Shown one piece after another: positions 32,883 to 40,666 of a stretch of 64,000 nucleotides of DNA. Numbering within the stretch: the stretch's first letter is position 1; every line of letters starts with the position of its first letter. The DNA comes from Streptomyces sp. JH34 (GTDB lineage: Bacteria > Actinomycetota > Actinomycetes > Streptomycetales > Streptomycetaceae): NCBI RefSeq assembly GCF_029428875.1, contig NZ_JAJSOO010000001.1:5704001-5768000 (forward strand), read 5' to 3'. Made by a program: the position numbers and the translations under genes. Under the pieces are notes generated by a model. It had not been told where the DNA came from, searched no databases, and was given only the letters and a program-made list of their open reading frames with translations.

Positions 32883-34463
32883 ATGGCACGCTTCAACACC
32901 CGGCTCACCCGTCCCCACGTCACCTCGCCCGTGAGGTCGACCGGGCACACCGCCCGCAACCACCAGGGCGCCACGGGACACCTCCGCGACACCCGCTCCG
33001 AGCTGTTCCTGCTCGCGGTGGCCGACTTCGTGTCGCAGGAGACCTTCCACGAGGACGCGGAGGAGCGCGACACGCGCTTCGCCGCGCTGGTGCGGACCCT
33101 CGCCGTAGAGGACCCGGAGTGGACGGCAGGGCTGCTGCGCTGGCTGCGCCGCGAGGGGCGGATGCGCACCGCGTCGGTCGTCGGCGCCGCCGAGTACGTG
33201 AAGGCGCGGCTCGACGCGGGCGCGGTGGACGGCCCGTCCGGCCGGCAGGTCGTGGACTCCGTGCTGCTGCGCGCGGACGAGCCCGGCGAGCTGCTCGGGT
33301 ACTGGACCTCGCGGTACGGCCGCGCCGTGCCCAAGCCGGTCAAGCGCGGGATCGCCGACGCGGTGCGGCGGCTCTGGAACGGCAAGGCGCTGCTGAAGTA
33401 CGACACGGCGACCAAGGGCTACCGCTTCGGTGACGTACTCAACCTGGTGCACGCCGCCCCGGATCCCGCCAAGCCCTGGCAGGGCGATCTGTTCCGGTAC
33501 GCGCTGGACCGCAGGCACCACCCCGAGAACGCCGAGGCACCCGCGTCGAACCGCACACTGACCGCCCACCGGGCCCTCATGGCCGTGCCGGCCGCGGAGC
33601 GTCGTGCGGTGATCACCGGGCCCGGCGGCGCGGAGCGGCTGGCCGAGGCCGGCATGACCTGGGAGGCGCTGGCCGGCTGGCTCCAGGGGCCGATGGACGC
33701 CGCGGCCTGGGAGGCCGTGATCCCGTCCATGGGCGCGATGGCGCTCGTGCGCAACCTGCGCAACTTCGACGAGGCGGGGGTCCCGGACGAGGTCGCGGCA
33801 GGAGTGGCGGCGCGGATCAGCGACCCGGAGGCCGTGGCCGCCTCACGTCAGTTCCCCTTCCGCTACCTCGCGGCGTACCAGCACGCGCCGTCGCTGCGGT
33901 GGGCCTACCCGCTGGAGCAGGCGCTGGGGCACTCCCTGGGGAACGTCCCGGCGCTGCCGGGCCGCACGCTGATCCTGGTCGACCGCTCCGGCTCGATGTG
34001 GTCGCCGCTGTCCGACCGCTCCCGGCTGAACCGGGCCGACGCGGCGGCTGTCTTCGGCGCGGCGCTGGCGCTGCGGGCCGCGGACGCCGACCTGGTGGAG
34101 TTCGGCACGAGCAGCTCGGCGGTGGAGTACCGCAGGGGTGAGTCCGTGCTGAAGATCCTGGAGCGCTTCGGCAACCTGGGGGGTACCAACACGGTGCAGG
34201 CGGTACGCAAGCACTACCGCGCGCACGACCGGGTACTGATCGTCACCGACGAGCAGGCCTCGTTCACGTACTACGGCGACGCGACCGAGGGCATCCCGCC
34301 GACCGTGCCCGTCTACACCTGGAACCTCGCCGGGTACCGGGTCGGGCACGCGCCGTCGGGAAGCGAGAACCGCCACACCTTCGGGGGGCTTTCCGACGCG
34401 GCGTTCCGCATGGTGCCCTTGCTGGAAGCGGGCAGGAGCGCGGACTGGCCCTGGATCCGCTGA
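32883..34463 (+). CDS. rsr: Ro60 homolog Rsr (TROVE and vWA domains)
   Basis: 526 residues from ATG with GGGGGA upstream, close to the ~530 of Deinococcus Rsr. A HEAT-repeat TROVE ring spans about residues 10-355: TRSELFLLAVADFVSQETFHED, LLRWLRREGRMRTASVVGAAEY and LNLVHAAPDP. It is followed by a von Willebrand A domain (about 360-520) with an intact MIDAS, DRSGSMWSP at 367-375, and a later TDEQAS loop. Ro proteins bind misfolded RNAs and Y RNAs. In bacteria they help rRNA maturation and RNA decay, in some species by tethering to PNPase through a Y RNA. The adjacent yrlA is the expected partner. No RtcA/RtcB genes are next to it. Confidence 0.95.
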   Translation: MARFNTRLTRPHVTSPVRSTGHTARNHQGATGHLRDTRSELFLLAVADFVSQETFHEDAEERDTRFAALVRTLAVEDPEWTAGLLRWLRREGRMRTASVVGAAEYVKARLDAGAVDGPSGRQVVDSVLLRADEPGELLGYWTSRYGRAVPKPVKRGIADAVRRLWNGKALLKYDTATKGYRFGDVLNLVHAAPDPAKPWQGDLFRYALDRRHHPENAEAPASNRTLTAHRALMAVPAAERRAVITGPGGAERLAEAGMTWEALAGWLQGPMDAAAWEAVIPSMGAMALVRNLRNFDEAGVPDEVAAGVAARISDPEAVAASRQFPFRYLAAYQHAPSLRWAYPLEQALGHSLGNVPALPGRTLILVDRSGSMWSPLSDRSRLNRADAAAVFGAALALRAADADLVEFGTSSSAVEYRRGESVLKILERFGNLGGTNTVQAVRKHYRAHDRVLIVTDEQASFTYYGDATEGIPPTVPVYTWNLAGYRVGHAPSGSENRHTFGGLSDAAFRMVPLLEAGRSADWPWIR

Positions 34464-34482
34464 TTACGAATGCGGTACTACT

Positions 34483-34500
34483 GACCGCTCCGGAGCGGTC
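34483..34500. repeat. Perfect 18-bp palindrome after rsr
   Basis: GACCGCTCCGGAGCGGTC, 9-bp arms with no loop, 19 bp past the rsr stop and 42 bp before the next ATG. It could be a short terminator or an operator for the 34543 gene. The absence of a loop suits a protein-binding site slightly better. Confidence 0.5.
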
Positions 34501-34542
34501 GGGCATGGCGTCCGGCGCTTACAGGGCGCATACTCGACCGTA

Positions 34543-34773
34543 ATGAAACAGTCAGCCGGTTCCCGGCGTCACCTGCCTTCCAGTCCCTTCAACCGCCCGG
34601 CCCAGGCGGCCCCACCGGTCGAGTGCTTCGATGTGGGCGACAGGGTGTCGCACGACCAGTTCGGACTCGGACGAGTCCTTGCTGTCGAGGGCGACAACGA
34701 CGCAGTGCTCATCGACTTCTCCGGGCGCCAGGGGAGGATTCTGAGCCCGTACTCCAAGCTGACCAAGCTCTGA
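34543..34773 (+). CDS. Small Tudor/SH3-like protein (UvrD/PcrA C-terminal-like fold)
   Basis: 76 residues from ATG. A disordered N-terminal 28 residues is followed by FDVGDRVSHDQFGLGRVLAV, EGDNDAVLIDFSG and ILSPYSKLTKL. This pattern matches the Tudor-like RNA-polymerase-interacting tail of UvrD/PcrA helicases and CarD-like modules. A stand-alone copy may bind RNA polymerase or nucleic acid; that is inference. Single gene between the palindrome and a hairpin. Confidence 0.75.
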   Translation: MKQSAGSRRHLPSSPFNRPAQAAPPVECFDVGDRVSHDQFGLGRVLAVEGDNDAVLIDFSGRQGRILSPYSKLTKL

Positions 34774-34818
34774 GGGAGCGGACGAGCACGCAACGCGTCC
34801 CACCGGAGACTCTCCGGA

Positions 34819-34857
34819 TCCGGGGCACCTGAGGGGAAACCCGTCGGGTGCCCCGGA
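34819..34857. terminator. Bidirectional hairpin
   Basis: 11-bp arms TCCGGGGCACC and GGTGCCCCGGA with a 17-nt loop, between the converging 34543 gene and the TerD-domain gene. Confidence 0.75.
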
Positions 34858-34881
34858 AGCCGTTCCGGGGCCGGTGGGGTG

Positions 34882-36087
34882 CTAGAGGGCCTTCGCGGCA
34901 GGCTTGACCATGCCGCGGACGGTCCGCGACTTCACGAACTCACCCATTCCGGTCATTTCCCACTCGCCGGAGAACTGCTTGATCAGCTTGGCCATCATCA
35001 CGCCGGTCTGCGGCTCGGCGCCGGTCAGGTCGAAACGGACCAGCTCCTCGCCGGTGGCCGCGTCGATCAGCCGGCAGTAGGCCTTGGCGACCTCGGTGAA
35101 CTTCTGCCCGGTGAAGGAGTTGACCGTGAAGACCAGACCGGTCGCGTCGGCGGGGATCCGGCCGAGGTCGACGACGATCACCTCGTCGTCGCCCGCGCCC
35201 TCGCCGGTGAGGTTGTCGCCGGAGTGCTTGACCGCGCCGTTCAGGATGGAGAGCTTGCCGAAGTAGCAGCTGTCCAGGTGGCTGCGGTCGGGGCCGAAGG
35301 CGATCACCGAGGCGTCGAGGTCGATGTCCTTGCCCCGGAACGCGGGCTCCCAGCCGAGACCCATCTTCACCTGCGAGAGCAGCGGCCTGCCGCCCTTGAC
35401 CAGGGACACCGTCTGGTTCTTCTGGAGGCTGACCCGGCCCTTGTCCAGATTGATCTTGCCGGAGCCCGCCGGGGCGGGCGGGGCCGCGGGGACCGGGGGA
35501 GCGATCCGGGGGTCCACGGGAGCGGCCACCGGTGCCGGGGGGGCGACGGGTGGGGCCACGGGTGCGGGCGGGGCGGCCGCGGCGGGCTCCTCCACCGAGA
35601 CGCCGAAGTCCGTGGCGATGCCGGCCAGGCCGTTCGCGTAGCCCTGGCCGACCGCGCGGGCCTTCCAGGCGCCGTTGCGCAGGTAGATCTCGATGACCAG
35701 CAGTGCCGTCTCGCCGCCCAGCTGCGGCGGGGTGAAGGTGGCGAGCGCGGTGCCGTCGTCCGCGTTGCGCACGGTGGCGGTGGGCTCGACGCCCTGGAAG
35801 GTCTGGCCCGCGGCGTCGGGGCTCGCCGTGACCACGATCTTCTCGATGCCCGGGGGGACCGCCGTGGTGTCCACGACGATCGCGTCGGGCGCGGACCCGC
35901 CGCCCGAGCGGTAGGTCACGCCGGGGCCCGAGGGCTGGTTGTAGAAGATGAAGTCGTCGTCGGAGCGCACCTTGCCGTCGGCGGTGAGCAGCAGGCCCGA
36001 GACGTCGAGCCGCACCGGGGCGGCGACGTCCACCGCCACGCGGGCGGCGGAGAGAGGGATGTTCGAGCCGGGGGTCATTGCGGTCAT
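34882..36087 (-). CDS. Double TerD-domain protein
   Basis: 401 residues from ATG (MTAMTPGSN; a second ATG three codons on is equally possible). Two TerD (TerD/CABP1, Ca-binding) domains are separated by a Pro/Ala/Val-rich linker at about 175-222. The first domain has LLTADGKVRSDDDFIFYNQP, EIYLRNGAWKARAVGQGYANG and LAGIATDFGVSVEE. The second has VKMGLGWEPAFRGKDIDLDA, GEGAGDDEVIVVDLGRIP and LIDAATGEELVRFDLTG. The family belongs to tellurite resistance and stress-linked gene sets; the actual role in Streptomyces is not fixed. No other ter genes are adjacent. Confidence 0.9.
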   Translation of the reverse strand: MTAMTPGSNIPLSAARVAVDVAAPVRLDVSGLLLTADGKVRSDDDFIFYNQPSGPGVTYRSGGGSAPDAIVVDTTAVPPGIEKIVVTASPDAAGQTFQGVEPTATVRNADDGTALATFTPPQLGGETALLVIEIYLRNGAWKARAVGQGYANGLAGIATDFGVSVEEPAAAAPPAPVAPPVAPPAPVAAPVDPRIAPPVPAAPPAPAGSGKINLDKGRVSLQKNQTVSLVKGGRPLLSQVKMGLGWEPAFRGKDIDLDASVIAFGPDRSHLDSCYFGKLSILNGAVKHSGDNLTGEGAGDDEVIVVDLGRIPADATGLVFTVNSFTGQKFTEVAKAYCRLIDAATGEELVRFDLTGAEPQTGVMMAKLIKQFSGEWEMTGMGEFVKSRTVRGMVKPAAKAL

Positions 36088-36151
36088 GCACGGGGTAACG
36101 AACGACCCGGCTTTGCCGTTCCCTTACCTTCGGCGGTTTGCTCCGTACGGC

Positions 36152-36385
36152 TCAGCGCCCGCCCCGGGCCCGGTTGCGGGGGTGCTCGCGGGCGGTGCGC
36201 TCGTTGCCGTGCCGGTAGGCGCCCGTCCAGCGGGCCATGACGAGCTGGGCGTCGCCGGAGACCACCTCCGCCAGGAACTTCTCCGCCCGGCCGCCGCGCA
36301 GGGTGCCCGCGGGGCGGCCGTGGTGGGTGAGGGTGACGCTCGCGTCACCGTGCTGCTCGTACTGGAATCCGGAAGGCTTCGGCAT
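36152..36385 (-). CDS. Hypothetical small protein
   Basis: 77 residues from ATG (MPKPSGFQYEQ). One small domain with LTHHGRPAGTLRGGRAEKFLAEV and LVMARWTGAYRHGNERTA, then an Arg-rich tail. No signal or membrane segment. I recall short conserved Streptomyces proteins ending in GNYKRGNE-type sequences but no function. Start chosen because the residues upstream read as intergenic. Confidence 0.65.
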   Translation of the reverse strand: MPKPSGFQYEQHGDASVTLTHHGRPAGTLRGGRAEKFLAEVVSGDAQLVMARWTGAYRHGNERTAREHPRNRARGGR

Positions 36386-36453
36386 GGCGGTATGGTGCCC
36401 GTCCCGCCGCGCCACGTCGCGCGGATTTCCGGGCGGGACCCCGTACGGACCCC

Positions 36454-37263
36454 TCAGTGGGGCCAGATCGGCGGGTTCGTGACGAAGTGGCCGCCGAGGT
36501 GGGCGTGGTCGGGGTTCTCCGGGTCCAGTTCGCCGTGCTCGGCGACGAGCTTGTCCGCGTACTGCTCGGAGTCGTCCTGCGGGTCGTAGCCGAGGGAGCG
36601 GGCCGTCGTCAGGTCCCACCACAGGCGGGTGTTGTCGGACGAGCCGTAGACCACGGTGTGCCGCACGTCCTCGGCGGTGAGGGCCGCGTGGAAGAGGCGC
36701 GCTCCGTCGCCGGGGCTCATCCAGACGGACAGCATCCGCACCGACGTCGGCTCCATGAAGCAGGAGCCGATGCGCACCGAGACGGTCTCCACGCCGTGCT
36801 TGTCCCAGTAGAGCTGGGCGAGGTCCTCGCCGAAGGACTTCGACAGGCCGTAGAAGGTGTCGGGGCGGCGGGGGGTCTCGACGGGGATCAGCGGGTCACC
36901 GGCGAGCGGACGCGGGGTGTAGCCGATGGCGTGGTTGGAGGAGGCGAAGACGATCCGCCGGACGCCCTCCTCGCGCGCCGCCTCGTAGAGGTTGTACGTG
37001 CCCTCGATGTTGGAGCGCAGAATCTTGTCGAACGAGGATTCGAGGGAGATGCCCGCCAGATGGATCACCGCGTCGACGCCCCGCACGGCTTCCCGCAGCG
37101 CGGCCCTGTCGCCGAGGTCCGCGGTGACCGCGTCCGGCTCGCCCTCGATGGGGGCGACGTCGAGGAGCCGGAGGTCGTAGCCGTACGCGGGGAGCAGTCC
37201 CCGCATCAGGGTGCCGAGGCCGCCGGCGGCGCCGGTGAGAAGGACGGTGCGGGGAGCTGGCAT
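36454..37263 (-). CDS. udh: Uronate dehydrogenase
   Basis: 269 residues from ATG (MPAPRTVLLTG), the family size. NAD-dependent short-chain (SDR) oxidation of galacturonate or glucuronate to the aldarolactone, the first step of oxidative uronate breakdown. The Rossmann fingerprint GAAGGLG is at 11-17, with ADLGDRAAL for NAD specificity and HLAGIS. The catalytic FASSNHAIGY segment and Tyr138-x3-Lys142 (FYGLSKSFGE) follow, and FMEPTSVRMLSVWMSPGD is a Udh hallmark. It is divergent from the 5-dehydro-4-deoxyglucarate dehydratase gene that completes the pathway, and next to pectin-degrading enzymes. Confidence 0.88.
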   Translation of the reverse strand: MPAPRTVLLTGAAGGLGTLMRGLLPAYGYDLRLLDVAPIEGEPDAVTADLGDRAALREAVRGVDAVIHLAGISLESSFDKILRSNIEGTYNLYEAAREEGVRRIVFASSNHAIGYTPRPLAGDPLIPVETPRRPDTFYGLSKSFGEDLAQLYWDKHGVETVSVRIGSCFMEPTSVRMLSVWMSPGDGARLFHAALTAEDVRHTVVYGSSDNTRLWWDLTTARSLGYDPQDDSEQYADKLVAEHGELDPENPDHAHLGGHFVTNPPIWPH

Positions 37264-37605
37264 ACGTGGATCTCCTCGGTGCGGGCGCAGGGCGCGGGCG
37301 CGGCGTGCGTGGACGGTGCGGGTCTGAGCCGCGTGGGGCCTGACGTACGGACAGCAAGGTACGCGTGGCACGCAGCGGTCGCACGACCGCCCGATGCCTC
37401 AAATTCATGGACGGCATTCACATGCGTGGACACGCTAGGAAGAGGTGGCGGACCGCGTCAAGTGTCGCTGCGTGCCGACCGGTTCGCCGCGGGGTCGGGT
37501 GTTCGTGTCTTGACCGGCGCCGCGCGGCTGCCTTAGCGTGGCAGCGTTCAGAAATATGGACACCGATCATAATTGTGCACGCCTGGATCTGCTCAGGGAG
37601 CGCCC
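37264..37605. promoter_or_regulatory. Divergent udh / dehydratase control region
   Basis: 342 bp without a gene. For the rightward genes TTGACC (37510-37515) and TAGCGT (37534-37539) are 18 bp apart, a good vegetative promoter with a start near 37546. A perfect inverted repeat GCGGTCG-CA-CGACCGC lies at 37375-37390. Three TGGAC-containing motifs (ATGGACGG 37407, GTGGACAC 37426, ATGGACAC 37557 approximately) could be regulator half-sites. The binder is not identifiable; the GntR protein at 39978 and the IclR at the right edge are candidates. Confidence 0.5.
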
Positions 37606-38565
37606 GTGACCTCAGCCCCCCTTGCCGCCCGACTCACCACTGGAGCCGGGCCGCTCTTCTTCCCCGTCACCGCCTACGGGCCGGACGGCGCCGTCGCCCT
37701 CGACGTCTTCCGCGCGCACGTGCGCAAGGGCATCGACGCCGGTGCCGCCGCCGTGTTCGCCTGCTGCGGCACCGGCGAGTTCCACGCGCTGGACCCCGAG
37801 GAGTACCGGCTCGTCGTCCGGGCGGCCGTCGAGGAGGCCGCGGGACGGGTGCCCGTCGTCGCCGGCGCCGGCTACGGCACGGCGCTCGCGATCCGGTACG
37901 CCGAGCTCGCCGAGGCGGCGGGGGCGGACGGGCTCCTCGCCATGCCGCCCTACCTCGTCGTCGCCGGCCAGGAAGGGCTGCTGGCCCACTACACCGCCCT
38001 CGCCGCAGCAACCTCGCTGGAGACGGTCGTCTACCAGCGGGACAACGCCGTCTTCACCCCGGAGACCGTGGTGGCCCTGGCCCGGACCCCCGGGATCATC
38101 GGCCTCAAGGACGGCCTCGGCGACCTCGACCTCATGCAGCGCACCGTCAGCGCCGTGCGCGGCGCGCTGCCCGGCGGGGACTTCCTGTACTTCAACGGGC
38201 TGCCCACCGCGGAGCTCACCGGGCTCGCCTACCGGGGCATCGGCGTCACGCTCTACTCCTCCGCCGTCTTCGCCTTCGCCCCCGACATCGCCCTGGCCTT
38301 CTACCGGGCGCTGGAGTCCGGCGACGACGACCTGGTCAACGCGCTGCTCGACCACTTCTACCGGCCGCTCGTCGAACTGCGGGCCAAGGGCCACGGCTAC
38401 GCCGTGTCGCTCGTGAAGGCGGCCGTCCGGCTGGAGGGCCTGGAGGTAGGTCCGGTGCGCACCCCGCTCACCGAGCCCCCGGCGGAGCACGTCGAGGAGC
38501 TCACCTCGGTCATCGCGAGCGGCCGTGCGGTGCTGGACAAGTACCGCGCGGGGGAGGCCAGGTGA
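37606..38565 (+). CDS. 5-dehydro-4-deoxyglucarate dehydratase
   Basis: 319 residues from GTG with GGAG upstream. A DHDPS-family class I aldolase fold that dehydrates and decarboxylates 5-keto-4-deoxyglucarate to 2-oxoglutarate semialdehyde in galactarate/glucarate catabolism. Motifs are FFPVTAYGPDG, FACCGTGEFHAL (replacing the TTGES loop of DapA), VVYQRDNAVF with Tyr143, and Schiff-base Lys168 in IIGLKDGLGDLD followed by FYFNG-like DFLYFNGLPTAE. It overlaps the next gene by GTGA. Substrate assignment rests on these motifs and on udh next door. Confidence 0.9.
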   Translation: MTSAPLAARLTTGAGPLFFPVTAYGPDGAVALDVFRAHVRKGIDAGAAAVFACCGTGEFHALDPEEYRLVVRAAVEEAAGRVPVVAGAGYGTALAIRYAELAEAAGADGLLAMPPYLVVAGQEGLLAHYTALAAATSLETVVYQRDNAVFTPETVVALARTPGIIGLKDGLGDLDLMQRTVSAVRGALPGGDFLYFNGLPTAELTGLAYRGIGVTLYSSAVFAFAPDIALAFYRALESGDDDLVNALLDHFYRPLVELRAKGHGYAVSLVKAAVRLEGLEVGPVRTPLTEPPAEHVEELTSVIASGRAVLDKYRAGEAR

Positions 38566-39746
38566 AGGCCTCCGCCTTCCTGTACCCCTGGGACGTCGTG
38601 GGGGACCCGGACGCCGCGGCCCGCCTCGCGGACACCGGCGTCCAGCAGGTGACGCTCGCCTCCGCCTACCACTCCACCCGGGCACTGACCCCGCGCCACC
38701 CCGGCCGCCGGATCGTCACCGCGGAACACGCCGCGGTGCTCTACCCGCCCGACGCCACGCGCTGGGCGGGGCGGGAGCTGCGCCCCTACGCCCAGTCCTG
38801 GGTGGCGGGGGACGACCCGTACGCCGAGGCGGCCGAGGCCCTGGCGGGCGCCGGTCTCCAGGTGCACTCCTGGGTGGTCCTCGCGCACAACTCCCGCATG
38901 GGCGCCGAGCATCCGGACACCTCCGTCGTCAACGCCTACGGCGACCGCTACCCGTGGGCGCCGTGCATCGCCCGGCCTGCCGTGCGGGAGTACCTGGTGG
39001 ACCTGGCGGCCGAGGCCGCCGCGCGCCCCGGGACGTCCGGTACCGAGCTGGAGTCGTGCGGCTGGTACGGCTTCGCCCATCTGCACGCCCACGACAAGAC
39101 CTCCGGGGTCGCCCTCGGGGACGCGGCGCAGTATCTGATGTCCCTCTGCTTCTGCTCCGACTGCCGGGCCGGCTACGACTCGACGGGGCTCGCCGCCGAG
39201 GAGCTGCGCGCCGCCGTGCGCCGCGCCCTGGAGCCGGTCTGGTCCGCCTCCGGATCCGGTGAGCAGGGCTGGGCCGGGGTGCGGAAGCTGCTCGGCGCCG
39301 GTCTCGCCGACGCCACCCTGCGGTGGCGCCGCCAGGTGGCCGGGGGCCTCCAGGAGGCCGCTGTCGCCGCCGTGCGGGCCGCGGCGGCGGGACCGGACTT
39401 CCAGGTCCTGCTGCACGCCGACCCCGCCGTCCACCGCACCGGTGCCAACGTGGGGACGGACCCCGCCCACATCCTGTCCACGGCCGACGGCGTCGTACTG
39501 CCCTGCACCGGCGCGGACGCGGCACGCGAGGCGGTGCTCGGGCCGTTCGCGGGTCTCCCCGGGGTGGTGGCCGCGAACTTCAACGTGGTGAGCGGCATGG
39601 GCGGCAGCCCCGGCACCCTGGAGCGGGACGCCTCGCACGCCGCCTCGCTCGGTGCGAACCAACTGCGCCTCTACCACGCGGGCCTGGCCTCCGGGCCGGA
39701 CCTGAGCGCCGTCACGAAGGCTCTCTCCGGGGTCCGCGGCGGCTGA
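38562..39746 (+). CDS. Unrecognised protein coupled to glucarate dehydratase
   Basis: 394 residues from GTG overlapping the previous stop, with GGGGAGG upstream. No signal peptide. The sequence reads like a TIM-barrel sugar enzyme: strand-like starts KASAFLYPWDVVG, GVQQVTLASAYHST, LQVHSWVVLAHNS, AYGDRYPWAPCIARPAVREY and ESCGWYGFAHLHAHDK. A C-x-x-C pair follows in LCFCSDCRAGYDSTG, then HADPAVHRTGANVG. The layout (acidic residue and aromatics at barrel ends) recalls putative glycoside hydrolases of the alpha-amylase-like superfamily, but I cannot name a family. The tight coupling implies a role in uronate or aldarate metabolism. Confidence 0.8.
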   Translation: MKASAFLYPWDVVGDPDAAARLADTGVQQVTLASAYHSTRALTPRHPGRRIVTAEHAAVLYPPDATRWAGRELRPYAQSWVAGDDPYAEAAEALAGAGLQVHSWVVLAHNSRMGAEHPDTSVVNAYGDRYPWAPCIARPAVREYLVDLAAEAAARPGTSGTELESCGWYGFAHLHAHDKTSGVALGDAAQYLMSLCFCSDCRAGYDSTGLAAEELRAAVRRALEPVWSASGSGEQGWAGVRKLLGAGLADATLRWRRQVAGGLQEAAVAAVRAAAAGPDFQVLLHADPAVHRTGANVGTDPAHILSTADGVVLPCTGADAAREAVLGPFAGLPGVVAANFNVVSGMGGSPGTLERDASHAASLGANQLRLYHAGLASGPDLSAVTKALSGVRGG

Positions 39747-39933
39747 TCCCGGGCAGTTCCCACCATCGAAGCGCAGGTCCCCGGCCCCTCGCCGGGGGCC
39801 TGCGCCGGCCGCGTTCGGGGTGCGCGGGCCCGCCCCGGCGGCACACCGGCCCGGTGTTCGCCGAACTTCTTTTGCCAGAAGCGTTGACGAAACATTCCCA
39901 CCGCTCTAGCTTCATCGCGTCGTACTTCGTACG

Positions 39934-39943
39934 TCATATATGA
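39934..39943. promoter_or_regulatory. Palindrome upstream of GntR gene
   Basis: TCATATATGA, a perfect A/T-rich 10-bp palindrome in very GC-rich DNA, 34 bp before the GntR start. The flanks CGTACG and GAGACGCGATACGCGAG add further dyad elements. It is a plausible autoregulatory operator of the FadR-type regulator. Confidence 0.45.
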
Positions 39944-39977
39944 GACGCGATACGCGAGATGCGAGAGCTCTTCACCC

Positions 39978-40634
39978 ATGACCTTTGCGCCTGCCCCGAT
40001 TCCGTCCAGGACCCAGTACGTGCTGGAGGCGATCAAGCACGCGATCCTCACCGCGCAGCTGAGACCCGGACAGGCGCTCGTGGAGACCGAGCTCGCCGCC
40101 CAGTTCGGGGTGTCGAAGACGCCCGTACGCGAGGCGCTGAAGACGCTCGCGGGAACCGGGCTCGTGGTCATGAGCCAGTACAAGGGTGCCACCGTGCGGC
40201 TCGTCGACGCGACCATGGCCCGGGAGGTGTACGACGTGCGCCTGCTCCTCGAGCCGGAGGCGCTGCGTCGCTCCATCACCCGCAAGGTCTCGCTGGAGGC
40301 GGCCCAGGAGGCCCTGGAGCGCGCCGACTCGGCGATCGACAAGGCGGACAGGTCGCTCGCCAACCGGGACTTCCACCGGGCGCTGTACCTGCCCTGCGGC
40401 AACCCGCTGCTCGCCCGGATGCTCGACGAGATCCGCGACCAGGCCGCACTCGTGTCGACCGTCGCCTGGTCGGCGATCCCGTCCTGGGAGCGCGAGGCGG
40501 CCGAACACCGGGAGATCCTGCGGCTCGCCCTCGCCGACGACGCCACGGCCGCCGCGGCGGCCCTGCACGACCACATCGCATCGTTCGTACGCCGTGCCTT
40601 CCCCGACGACGAAGACGGGGGTGACACGGCGTGA
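39978..40634 (+). CDS. GntR/FadR family transcriptional regulator
   Basis: 218 residues from ATG. N-terminal winged HTH: AIKHAILTAQLRPGQALVET, then ELAAQFGVSKTPVREALKTL (classic GntR) and GLVVMSQYKGATVR. The C-terminal FCD all-helical ligand domain (about 80-210) has the metal-binding pattern: Asp/His in DVRLLLEPEALRR and NRDFHRALYLPCGNPLL, and His in EHREILRLAL. FCD regulators often sense sugar acids. It is the first gene of the operon with the DHDPS-like and IlvD/Edd genes, so it probably controls sugar-acid catabolism in response to an intermediate. Confidence 0.92.
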   Translation: MTFAPAPIPSRTQYVLEAIKHAILTAQLRPGQALVETELAAQFGVSKTPVREALKTLAGTGLVVMSQYKGATVRLVDATMAREVYDVRLLLEPEALRRSITRKVSLEAAQEALERADSAIDKADRSLANRDFHRALYLPCGNPLLARMLDEIRDQAALVSTVAWSAIPSWEREAAEHREILRLALADDATAAAAALHDHIASFVRRAFPDDEDGGDTA

Positions 40635-40666
40635 ACCACCAGCACCTCGACGAAAGGCCAGTCCGC

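Noticed and set aside
37365..39746. A single 793-codon protein spanning the dehydratase gene and the 38562 gene
   Set aside because: The first ~400 codons are an alternative frame of the dehydratase gene with Arg/Pro-rich shadow composition. The coupled GTG at 38562 is the real start.
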